From: Edaphochlamys debaryana
Taxonomy: Eukaryota; Chlorophyta; Chlorophyceae; Chlamydomonadales
Reading direction: 5' to 3'
Assembly (NCBI GenBank): GCA_016858145.1
Contig: JAEHOE010000046.1
Span: 372,001 to 436,000, forward strand
DNA length: 64,000 nt
Shown: positions 1 through 10,700 of the stretch, in pieces
Layout: the number at the start of each line of letters is the position of its first letter
Position numbering within the stretch: position 1 is the first letter of the stretch
Position numbers and translations under genes: made by a program
Notes under the pieces: model-generated
What the model saw: the letters and a program-made list of their open reading frames with translations, nothing else
Told to the model about the DNA's origin: nothing
The model's database searches: none

Positions 1-2984
1 GGCTTCCCTCGCCGGTTGCAGCCGCCGTGTGCAACAGCTCGACGCCGCCCGCACCGTGGTGCTGCTGAGGGCGGATGGGCGCCTGAGCGCTGTGCTGCTG
101 CGAGAGCGCAAGACGCTGCGGCTGCTGTTCGATGGGGGCCAGGCGTCGTGCACGGCGGACGGGGGCGATGGCGGACGCCTGCCGCCGATGGAGCAGGGCG
201 TGGTTCACATGGCGACCGACGAGCTCCCGAAGGACTCCGTTGAGGGTAGGGGTGCATGCACATGTATGACAGGTTCAATTCGGAGGCGGCTCTTGTGATG
301 ATGCTTTGAAGCGCCAAGGAGCTCAGAGCTCCATGCAAGTGCGTGATGGACAACCTACCGGTACCTGCACTGCCGGTACTTGTCCCTGTCCCAACCACTG
401 TGCTGACGAGGTCTGTCATTTGTGTATCTTCTGTCCCCCATGCACAGAGGTGGCCCTGCAGCAGCTTCTCCACTCGCCGCTTCCCTTGTGCACGTGGGAT
501 CCCAACGTGTCATGGAGCAGCACGCGGCAAGCGGACTTCGATCATCCTCAGACTCTTTACCGCTGGGAGGCAGTGGGCGACAAGCCTTTGGGCGAGGTTA
601 TCCGGGAGCACCAGCGCAAGTGCCCCTTCAAGCCGATGCCGGGGTACGGCCGATGCCGGGGTACGGCTGATGCCGGGGTACGGCACCCGCGGGTGCGGTA
701 TGAACTTCCATGGGGCGCAAGAAAAGAGGAATGTTGCGAGCCCACGGGATAGACCCCCGCTGGCCTTGGCCGCCACAGAGCGAGCCCATGTGTCCCGGGT
801 TCTTCGGGATTCCTCTGCGGATTAACATTCGCCGTGCCTCCGCGTGCTAGCTGCAGGAGTCATAAGTCTCGGTGTTTGCGTTGCCCCGTGCACCTTGCAG
901 ATTGATGGTGCCGCTTTACGTCGAGGCCCAAGAGCTCGATTCGGAGCAGGAAGTGGTGGCGCAGCTGGGACCCGCCATCTCGCTCCTGGAGAAGCTGGCC
1001 AAACGCGGAGCGGTGCAGGGGGGGCTGCTCTTCCAAACAGCGCGATGGAGGCGCGGGCCGCCCGCCACCATCTTCAAGGCTGTGCTCGCCTTCTGGCGGA
1101 CGGTGGGCGACCTGCTGGAGGCGCCGGCGGAGAGTGGTGCGGCGTCATTAGCAGCGTCGGATGGTGAGGTCTCTGTCAGCAGCGCCTATAGCGCCTCCCA
1201 TGACGAAAGGGTTGCACCCGAACTGGTGTTGGTTGTCCAGGAGCAGCGGCAGCGGCAGGCTGGCAGCGGCGGCGAGGTCCAGGGGGAGGCGGCGTCAGAG
1301 GCAGCTGCCGCAGCTGCTGCGGCTGGGCGGGCTACCGCCGTCGGCGGCAGGCTGAGAGCCGTGTGCGTGGGGGAGGTCAAGTACCCCGCAGGGCTGACGT
1401 TCGAGGGCGAGCCGGTGGACCTGAAGGACGCGTACGACAACCGAGGGCACCCTCGCCACCGCCAGGCTCGGGAGGTGATCGGCCAGGTACGGAGCGGCAT
1501 GGCTTGAAGCACGTAGCGTAGCGGGGCTGCAGTGATTTCCACACTTTTGCACACTCATCACAGCTTGGAGTCGGCGGCGCCGGGCCTCCGGCCGCGCCTC
1601 TGTTCCCTTGGCTCAACGCGAGCAGCCACCCATGGCAACCAACACCCATGGCAACGTGCTGACGTATGCATGCGCTACCTACGCCCTCGCCTCTGCATGC
1701 AGGTCTTCACCCACCTCCGTGGCCTGCGCGCCTGCCACGGCTTCATCTCATCATCCTGGAACGCGTCCTGGCTGGTCCACGTGCCTTGGGAGGACCGGAG
1801 CCGCATGTTCGTGTCCGCGCCCTTCCCTGCCGACAGAGGGCATGACACGTCCGACTGCGCTACCATGCTGGGCGCGCTGTCCTGGGTGCAGTACGACGCG
1901 CTGTCCTGGGTGCAGTACGACGCGCTCGAGTTCGCGGCCTCCGGTGTGTTCGTGCCGCACGGCCCCCGCATGGCGTGGGGGGTTCCGGGGGCAGCGCCGC
2001 CGGGGCTGGGGGAGCACACGCCCGACGGGCACCAGCGGCCCGGCGGGGGCGGAGAGGGCGGCACGGGGCCGGGGTCGAGGCGGCCGGGGTGCGCATGCGC
2101 TGGCGGCGCCTCCGCACCTTCGGGGTGAGTTGCTTGTGGGGCCGGGGTCCAGCGCTGCGGCTTTGGGGACATAGGCTTCACCGCTCAGCGCTTGCACGCC
2201 TCATCCCCGCTCTTGGGGTTGAGCCCGCTGGACGCCCCTGCTTTGAACGGGTTCCCTGGTGTATAACCTTCATGCCGCCCGCCGCAGGTCCGAGCCTCTG
2301 CCGGCAGGAGCCTCGGGCGAGCAACGGCGCTGCGGCACAGCGGTGCCGGAGACATCGAGACCGCCCTCGGGCTCAGGCCCCGCTGCCGCCACGGACGCAC
2401 CCACCGCCCTGGCCCCCGGCACGCCCTCCAGCCAAACCCCGGAGGCCGCGCACCCCTGGGCGGGGGGCACTGTGGAGCTGGACCTGGGGGAGGCGCTGGA
2501 CTTTGGCCACGACGGGGTCTTGTTCTGGGGCCAGTGCGGGGGCTGCCCGGCCGTCATCAAGGTGTTTACGTGGGGCCGCCACGCCGCCTACCAGCGGGAG
2601 GCGCAGGCGTACGAGCGGCTGCGGTCGCTACACGGCTCCGTGCTGCCGCGCGTGCTGGCGGCCGGGCGGCTGCCGGGCGGCCTGCGCTTTATCGCCCTGC
2701 AGCCCCTGCACGACCAGCCGCTGTCCCGCCTGCCGCGGCCCCTGGCGCCCGCGGTCCAGGCGGCAGCGCTGGCGGCGCTGCGGGCCGCCCAGGACGCCCA
2801 CCCGGGCTTCGTGCACGGAGACGTGCGCCCGGCAAACTTCATGTGGGTCGCACCGGCGGAGGGAGGTGCGGGCGCGGAGGCAGCCGGCGCGGAGGGGGCC
2901 GGCGGGGAGGGGGCAGGGGCGGCGCAGGGCGGCTCTGGTGGCGCTGCTGGCGGCGGCGGCCCCCGCTGCGTGCTGCTGGACTAG
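1..2984 (+). CDS. PD-(D/E)XK nuclease-like / protein kinase-like fusion protein, 5' partial, prematurely terminated
   Basis: Five exons keep phase: about 21-245 (the gene continues upstream or starts at an acceptor near 20), 448-643, 901-1486, 1703-2124 and 2288-2984. The middle part has GEVKYP, an E-x-K signature, followed by an amphipathic helix (REVIGQVFTHLRGL), as in PD-(D/E)XK nucleases. The last exon has kinase-fold landmarks: a VIKVF lysine, HGDVRPANFM (HxDxxxxN) and VLLD at the DFG aspartate. Nuclease plus kinase is the arrangement known from Crinkler-type eukaryotic effector/transposon-derived families. That family link is inferred, and no function is shown. The TAG at 2982-2984 falls directly after the DFG-position Asp. 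The same frame then stays open for 29 charged codons to a TGA at 3072-3074, so the gene looks recently truncated, or the TAG is a sequencing error. A 5'-partial pseudogene is the main alternative. Confidence 0.62.
635..685 (+). repeat. 17-bp tandem repeat x3 carrying three splice donors
   Basis: Three copies of a GATGCCGGGGTACGGC-type unit lie at 635, 652 and 669. Each contains GGG|GTACGG, so potential donors occur at 644, 661 and 678. Because 17 is not a multiple of three, the three donors are in three different phases. Only the first (phase 2) is compatible with the acceptor before position 901. Confidence 0.85.
1877..1924 (+). repeat. Perfect 24-bp in-frame tandem duplication inside an exon
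   Basis: Two identical 24-bp units (1877-1900 and 1901-1924) duplicate eight residues, giving LSWVQYDA twice in a row in the nuclease-kinase gene. The identity is exact and the frame is kept. Confidence 0.9.
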
Positions 2985-3810
2985 GCCAGCTCGTGTTTTG
3001 ACGGCAGCAAGGAGGAGCGGGAGCAGGAGCGGCTTGAGCTGCAGGCGATGCTGGTGTGGACCGAGGCCGACTGACGACGACTTGTGCTCGAAAGGTGCAG
3101 GGGCCCCTGCCGTGCCGCACGGCAGGCCACGCGCCACGTTTGCGACGCCATGCCTGGGCGCCTGGCGGGTCGGGCAGCCGCAGCCCATGGGCAGGACACG
3201 TGGTGACTGGCGTCCCAATTGGATGGCGAGGCTCTTGGCGGCGTGACGGCGTGGATACTGGTGTCGGGCCTGCTGTGTGCGTACCGCAGCTGGCTGTTTG
3301 CCGTACGGTTGGTTGTCTATGGGCTCTGCGTGAGGGGCGGGCACCTCTCCTTGCTGGCAAGTTGCTTCTCTTGGTCTGTGCGTGATTGTTGGAAGGTTAG
3401 TTGGGACGAGGCGTTGGAAGAGGCTGCGGGAGCGGGTGTGTTGCATAGCCACTGTTGGAATTGTATGAGATCCGGCATCGGGCAGCAGTGGAACTACAGC
3501 CCCTACACTTGGCATATTCTGTGAACTCAGTTGTACATGTGACGAGGGGTGCTACGTGGTTGGCGAGTCGGCGCTGGGGAGCAGTAGAGGAGGAGAGAGG
3601 AGGAGACGCAAGCGTGCGCAAGCAGGCCCATTCGTACTGGCCCTCAGGCTCATTCGTACTGGGCTCGGACAAATCGGACCAAGTGCGAGCTGGCGGCTAT
3701 TGAGCGAGGTGCTTTGTAGGGTTGCACCGCAGGCGCCGATAGGTCGATGTGGCGGGAAGCCTTACTAATGAAGGCACTCCTGGGGCGGGAGTGGGGCGAG
3801 CCGGACGGCG

Positions 3811-3847
3811 CAGGTGCAGGCGCAGGTGCAGGCGCAGGTGCAGGTGC
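3811..3847. repeat. CAGGTG/CAGGCG hexamer repeat
   Basis: About six consecutive six-base units alternate between CAGGTG and CAGGCG. It is a simple intergenic repeat with no coding role seen. Confidence 0.85.
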
Positions 3848-4094
3848 GTACTACGCATTATTGTAGTACAAACAAGAGGTTCTAGACGGAGGTCGGGCTG
3901 AGATAGAAGTATGCTGGCCAGCACAGCAGCAGCTGGACAGGCCGGGCAGGGGCGAGAACAGACGAGGCATGGTTGGATTGACCCTTATCTGGTAGCAGTT
4001 CCCTAGACCTGCCCTGCCCGGGTGGCTGTGCTGCCAGAGGAACCGGTAAGCGGCGGTGCATTGTTGATCTGGACTTGATTGCAGTTACCGGTCG

Positions 4095-4099
4095 TTACA
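4095..4099 (-). terminator. TGTAA polyadenylation signal of the dynein gene
   Basis: TTACA on the plus strand reads TGTAA on the minus strand. This is the standard green-algal polyadenylation motif and lies about 530 nt past the dynein stop codon. Assignment rests on motif, strand and position only. Confidence 0.5.
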
Positions 4100-4206
4100 C
4101 GGGGATCCCAGCTTTCACAGCATCGTCCTCATGTCATCAGCGATGTGCGCCTGCCCTGCCCGTTCGTTCCCGCCGGCGCGCGTGTTCAAACCTCACTGTG
4201 CACTCC

Positions 4207-4282
4207 GGGCTATCTAGCTGCTCTATAGGCCCGTCAGCAGCTCTGTAACGATACGTTCATAGCCTAGCTAGCTAGATAGCCC
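4207..4282. repeat. 13-bp inverted repeat flanking a 50-nt spacer
   Basis: GGGCTATCTAGCT at 4207-4219 is the exact reverse complement of 4270-4282. The spacer contains a TGTAA. It could be a small MITE-like remnant or a hairpin in a 3' UTR. No coding content was seen. Confidence 0.7.
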
Positions 4283-4625
4283 AATCGCCGTGTCCTAACA
4301 TGTCACAGAGCCACCACGCAGGGTTAAGTCAGACCGTCAAACCGTCAAGTGAATCAGAGTCAGCAGTCAGGTCTCCGTATCATGCCTCCTTGTGTCAGCC
4401 CTAACATCTTGCTCATGCGCGCCCCCATGCAGTGCTGCCACAATGCAACCCAAATCCCCCGGGTTTATCACGCCCGCGAAGCTCGCACGGGATCCCAATC
4501 CCGCCCTTTCCGCCCCTCCCAATCCCGCCAATCCCTCCACGCCCGCCCCGCCCTGCATGCTCCGCCGCTCTTCATCATCCACCTCCCCCACGCTGCTCCC
4601 TCACAGTGCTCCCGCCGCCCGCTCC

Positions 4626-7600
4626 TCAGTCGTCCAGCATGCACAGCAGGGCCACGCCCTGCAGGATCCAGAAGTCGCTGTCCGTGCCGCTGCGCACCGG
4701 CAGGCTGACGTTGAGCACGTAGTTGGTGGACTGCCCCGTGGTGGACAGCACGCCGGCGCGCACGCTCGTCTTGTACAGCGGGCACTGGTACTCGGTTTCC
4801 GGCGGCTCGTAGTCCTGAGAGGGAGAGAGAGGTGGTGAGGGTGGAAGGTGTTTAGGAGAGGGCGCCAGGAGTCAAGCGTGGCGTAGCCAGCAAGCCACAG
4901 TGCCCGGCTGCCCGAGCTCTCGGGTGGGGCTGGGACCCGCTCAATGCCTCGGCCACAGAGGCCCTAAGCCTCGGCCGTCCACACCGGCCCCCAGTCAGCG
5001 CAACCCCACTCATATACGGTAACCTAGCCTCCGCTCCCTTCACCGCTCTTCCCCTAGCTCTCCCTCCCTCCCTCCCTCCCTCTCCTTCCCTCCTCTGCCA
5101 GTCTGCGACCCGCGCCCGCCCACCTGCATGGGCTTGAAGTGGATGACCGGCAGCGGCGCGTACATGACGCCCGGCGCGCTCTCCTCCAGCCACGGCCCGT
5201 TCTCGCGGTCCCAGCGGCCGCCGTCGATCCACAGGCCGTGGATGAGGATGCCGTCCTCGGGCTGCTCCTCGGCCGGCACCTGGGCTGGGTCGTCGTAGGT
5301 CATGACGCTGAAGCCGAAGGAGAGCGTGTCGATGGGGATCGAGTACTTGCGCGCGTGGCTCTGCAGGACGCCCGTCATGAAGCCCTGGGGAGAGGAGGGC
5401 GGGAGCGGGGCGAAAAGAGGAAGAGGTTAGGGAGGGGCGAGGCGGGCGCGTGAAGCGCGGTGGCGGGCGTGCATGCAGGTGCTTGGACGGTAGACAGCGG
5501 GACAGAGACGGCAGGCTAGACCCCGCTGGCCCGCGCATCCCGCCACCGGACGGCCGGGCACATGCAACCCCAGCCCACAACCCCCCATCCCGCAAGCCCG
5601 TTGCGCACCTGCGGGAAGAAGAAGCCCGGCAGCCAGAAGGCCAAGGGCGTGCCGTTCTGCAGCCAGGAGCGCATGCAGGCGATGCGCTGGTGGTAGTCCT
5701 TGACCCACGACGCCAGCGGCTTGAGCGACGGGTAGGCGTAGCGCGCCCAGGCCTCGGGCACCTGGTTGTTGAGCATGGAGTTGTAGACGGACTCGAGCTC
5801 GCCGCTCATGACCACCAGGCCCTTGATGGCCTTCTGCAGCTCCGTGAGCGACAACGCGACCGCGCTCGACAGGCGGTTGAAGCGGTCCATCTCCTGGCCC
5901 AGCACCACGCTCAGGCTGTTAAGCTGGCCGGTCTCGGTGCGGTCGAACAGCCCGAGCGCGGCCTCATCTCGGGTGAGCAGCGGCGGCAGGGCCGCCTCGA
6001 GCTCGGCCGCGAGCTCCGAGACCACCTCGTCGCTGCCCTTGCCCGCCGCGCCGCCGCTCAGGCGCGGCTGTATGGACAGCACCGTGTCGACCAGCTTGCG
6101 CGTCTCGGCGAGCTGGAAGGCGATGTTGGCGTTGGCGTGCATGCCAAACACCTCGGGCGCCTCGGTGGGCGGCAGGCCGCGGATGTAGTCGCGGTACGCG
6201 TCCAGGCTGCCCACGCCCTCGCCCGGCCCGTCCGTGGCCGGCGAGTAGTAGAGCCCGCTGGGCGTGAAGGTGTATGCGTCATCCAGGACTCGTGGCGTGA
6301 TGTACTTGCGCAGGATGGACATGAGGCAGCGGCGGTCCAGGTCGTCCGTAACGCGGCCACCGTAGTTGATCTGCCCTACGACGTACTCGAGCGCGGGCCA
6401 GGGGATGGCCTCGGCCTCGGACAGGAACATGCGGAGAGTCATTGCGGAGCACTCCAGGTCGCTGGTGTTGAACTCGTAGCGGATGTTCCAGCCCAGTGGG
6501 CCGAACTTGCGCCGCTCCTGCACAACCGCGTGGAAGAACGAGAGCGCGAAGAGCAGCTTCTTGAACGGGCCGGGCTTCGCGGGGCACGCGGCGAGCGCCT
6601 CGGGTGTGAGGTCGTTGTAGGTGCGGTTGATGTTGGCCTTGACGCCCTTGGGCGGCTCGTTGGTGAGCTTGATGCCGTTCTGGAGCACCAGCACGGGGAA
6701 CACCTTGGACGGCATGGACGTGAGCCACAGCCGGAACTCGGGGTGCACGTTGCTCGACTCCTTGGACAGCTCCTCCACCTTCTCCTCCAGGCGAAGCATC
6801 CAGGACGAGGCGAGGTGGCAGTTCTGCAGGCACACCCAGTCGCCGCTCTTGACGGCCTGGTTGATGAGCATCTCGGCGATGGGGCCCTGGCCCTGGCCCA
6901 GACTGATCATGTGCAGCCGCTCTCCCGTCACGTAGCCACACTTCTCCGCGAAGCGCTGCAGCATGGCCGTTGGGTCGGCGCCGGTGGAGAGGATGAAGAT
7001 GATGGGCGTGCGGCACGACGTGTCGGGGAAGACGTCGTCGAGCGACCAGGGTGGCGGCTCGGTGAACTCTGACCCTAGCTTGCCGGCCACGTACGACGCA
7101 GCCGCAAACACAAGCTTCTCCTCCCGGAAGGCCTTGATCAGCAGCAGCTTGAGGAAGGGCCGCGTGGTGCCAACGCGCTCCTCCCAGCCCGCAGGTAGCG
7201 GCAGCTGGTGCGGCTCGTCGGATTCGAGCCAGGCGCGCCACTCGGGCCCGGCCGCGTTGACCGACTCGGACAGGCCCAGGAAGGCGTCTCCCATGTGGGA
7301 TTCGAGGTGGACCACGGACGCCCAGACGTGCGCGGGCAGCCACGCGTGCGGGTTGGCCTTGGTGGGCGGCGCGGCCGTGAGGCCCACGCCGCGCACAAAG
7401 AAGGACCACTCGGGGGCGGTGATCTCGGGCCCAGCTGACGCGTGGCGCAGGATGCTGGTGCACAGCAGGAAGCTGTACAGCAGCTTGTGCTCCTCGAACA
7501 GGCCGCGGCTGACGTTATTGTAGATGAAGCGCGTGACGAAGTCGGAGAGCAGCAGCAGGCGAGTGGGCACGTCGTCAGACTTGTCGGACTTGTCGATGCA

Positions 7601-7771
7601 GTACGAGAACATGCGTGCGAAGTACGACAGGCTGAACTGGTACATGGGCGAGATGAGGGAGAGGTCGGCGATGACGAAGTAGAGGATGGAGCCGCGCGTG
7701 GCGGCGGGGCGGTAGTGCTCGCGCGCCTCGTTGATGGAGCGCTCCGTAACCTCCGCCTCTTGCACACGCGC
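4626..7771 (-). other. Dynein heavy chain: AAA6 and C-terminal domain (exons 58-60)
   Basis: Exons are 7771-5609 (a single 721-codon exon, by far the longest), 5384-5124 and 4814-4626. Conserved blocks are [34 protein letters not shown] and, in the last exon, the YKTSVRAG motif. The frame closes at TGA 4628-4626. Confidence 0.96.
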
Positions 7772-10700
7772 CTGCAGGGAAGGGTTAAGGGGGCAGCAAG
7801 CAAGTGCAGCTGTCAGGGGCGCTGCAGACAAGGCACGGCTGCCCTCCCGTCTGCCCTGAACCAGTGCGTACGCCCACGCCCACGCCCACGCCCAGCGCTC
7901 TGCACGCACCGAGATGACGGATGAGGTGGTCTTGGAGCTGTTGAGCGTGTTGATGAGCTGCTCATCGTCCAGGATGTTGCCCGAGGCCTCCTTGAGCAGC
8001 TTGAGGATCTTGTCCTCCAGCTCGTTGAGCATCTTCTTGTCCGCCGAGATGGACAGCACCAGGCGGTCCTTGGCCTCCTCCAGGTCGGGCCGCTCCTTGC
8101 GCACCACCTCGCCTGCCGTTGGAAAAGGAGGAGGGTTGGGAGAGATGAGAAGGGAAGGGCGGTGGTGAGCGGGAGGGCATGGGTGGAGGGGTAACAAGGC
8201 GGGTCGAGGGCAGGGCAATGGGTGGGGAGAGGCTGGTTGGGGATGGAAGGACGGAGTGAACGCTCGGACCCACCCAGCAGCTGGTCCTCCAGGCCCTTCA
8301 TGGTGACGGTGAAGTTGATGATGGTGACCTTGATGCACACCTCGGGCAGGTAGTGCGGGTTGGAGAGCTTGGTGGTGACGTAGAAGCGGAAGTTGGGGTC
8401 GTAGTCCACGTCACTGTCGCCCAGCCGGATTAGCGTGCGGCCGCCCTGGGGTGCACATAAACAATGGAGCGTGAGAGAGGGCGGCATGCGTTAGGGCAGC
8501 TTGCAAGGGGACTGCCTTCTTCCTCCGTCCGTTGCCCCTCTCGGCAACTTCACACATACAGTCGTAGAAGCCTTTCAGAGCCCTCCACGCCGCCTCTCGC
8601 CCTTCCTTAAGTTCCTTCGCCCGATCCGCTCGCCTGCTTGAAGATGGCCTTCTGCAGCACCGGCTCCAGGGCGGGGTCGAGCGCCTCACCCACGTCCTCG
8701 ATGAGCACGGGGTTGCCGATGCGGATGCTGTTCTCCAGCGTGCGCAGGAAGTTGCCGTCCGTGAGCTTGATGCAGCGCAGGCCGTTGCGCGACTCCATGG
8801 CCTTCACCCAGCCGTTGGCCTGGCCCTGTGGGGCGGTTGGTCGGGTTGCGAGGGAGGGAAGGGAGCAAGGGGCAGTTTAGGCCTGAGCGACCAGGCAGAC
8901 CCAAGACCCGGGGCACCAGCTCCCTATCCAGCGCCAGCCCGAGGCAACTCTGGCTTCGGGCCTCTGCCTCCATCCCAGCTCGCACAAGGGTGCAGGCGCA
9001 CCAGCTCCCGCGCTAGGCCTGTGCACCTAGCCCAAGGGCGCCCCTGGGGGCCAATCATGAACTCCCGCACCCGCCACCCTAACCCGGCACACCCAGCAAT
9101 TTGCTACTGTCTTGCAGCGCCGGGGGCTGCGTCCTAGCGCGCACAGGGGCTCAAGGGCGCAACGCGGCCCAGGCCTGTGTCCGCGTCAAAGCTCGCACAG
9201 GGGCTCAAGGGCGCACCTGGGGGTCGATCATGAGCGGCCAGCGCTTGCCGCGCGTGACCAGGATACCGTTGTCCACGGACACGTCGTCGGTGGGCAGGCC
9301 CCAGATGTTCCACTCGCGGATCTCCACGGGGTTGCCCAGAGTGGTGCGCAGCGAGGCCGCCTCCGAGACGGGGATGCTGCGGTGCTTGCACTCGGCAATC
9401 CAGCCCGACACCAGCTCCTGGGGTTGGGGTATTGTGGTTAGGGGTGGTGGTCAGTGGTGGTGGTTAGGGAGGGGTGGAAAGGGGCGGTCAGACCCGGCCC
9501 CAGGTTGACCAGACACCGTTCCAGCTGGTGAAACTAAGGCGGAGCCCCAGGCGTATCCCAGTCCTGCAACTGCCAGACGAGACTGGCCCCTCTGAAGACC
9601 AGGCCCTTTCAATACAGCCACGGAGGGCTTCTGCCCCGATCGCACGCACCTGGCGGTAGGCCCCCGTGAAGGCGCCGTAGTAAGCGATGCATGCCGAGGA
9701 CAGGAACACGTCGCCCACCAGCTTGATCAGCTGCTCGCCAATGTTCTCCGCCGTCTGCTGCCACCGCACGCCCTCGTCCGCCAGGCCGCTCGTCAGCTTG
9801 CCGGCGCGCTCCAGCCGCCGCTTCGTGAGGTCCGCCTACGGAGCCGGGGGAGGCGGAGCGCCAGTCATCAGCAACGCCCAGCCCAAGGTCAGGTAAGTCG
9901 GTACCGGTACCACGTCCTCCTCCCTTGGCTCAACCTTCCTCCTCCCTTAGCTCAACCGGAACCCGCACAGGAGCCGCTTGAAAGAGGTTATGAACAGTTA
10001 CAGGCCCCGGCACGTGCCCCCACCGCACCTGGTCCGCCAGCTCGCGCTGCTCCCGCTGCGCGTCCGCCAGCTGCCTGCGCAGCCCCTCCACGCGCTCCTC
10101 CACCTCCACGAGCGCCGCCTGCTTGTCCGCCAGCTTGCCGTTGGCCTCCGCCAGCTTGGTCTCCGCCTGGTGCACGAGGGAGCAGCGCGCGAGTTGCAGA
10201 TGGCAGGCAGTGCTGGTCAGCAGCAGTCAGGAGGTCTAGCAGCAGCGACTAGCAGCAGCGGCAGACAGCACGCACTCAGACAGCCCGGCATGTTGGCAAA
10301 CCCCGTCGGCCGGTGCCATAGCCCCGCTCAAGGGTTACGCGGTATAACGCGCAAGCACGCACGCACCTGGCGCAGCAGGGCCTTCTTGGGCTCCACCACC
10401 TTGGCCACTCGGTGGTACGTGTTCATGGCCTGGACCCACATGCACAGCGAGCGGGCGGCCTTGGACACCTTGGCCACCAGGTCGGGCGTGAAGTCGGGGT
10501 TCTCCACGTACCTATAGGGTCGAGATTGTGTGGGGGCAGGGGGTTCAGGGGTGCAGGAGAGGTGAGGGCCGGTCGGGGCGCAGGGGGGCCCCTGGGGGCA
10601 GGGCGTGAACCGGGGGCCCCGTGGCACTGGGAGTGCAAGGATGAGCTTGACACCCTAACATAGGGCGGGGCAAGCGAAAAGAGGGAGCGGACAGGGGCGC

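Larger units (their letters stand above)
3075..4625. other. Intergenic: 3' flanks of the nuclease-kinase and dynein genes
   Basis: No coding exon was recognised here. The segment holds the continuation of the truncated kinase gene, a GCAGGT/GCAGGC repeat near 3811-3847, a TGTAA signal on the minus strand, a TGTAA on the plus strand at 4244-4248, and a 13-bp inverted repeat. The two genes converge on this segment, so it should contain both 3' UTRs. Confidence 0.6.

Noticed and set aside
5450..7072. 540-codon plus-strand open frame
   Set aside because: It is antisense to dynein exons 58-59, which carry unmistakable AAA6 and C-terminal motifs. Its composition (His/Arg/Leu/Glu/Val shadow of the opposite strand) fits a GC-driven shadow.
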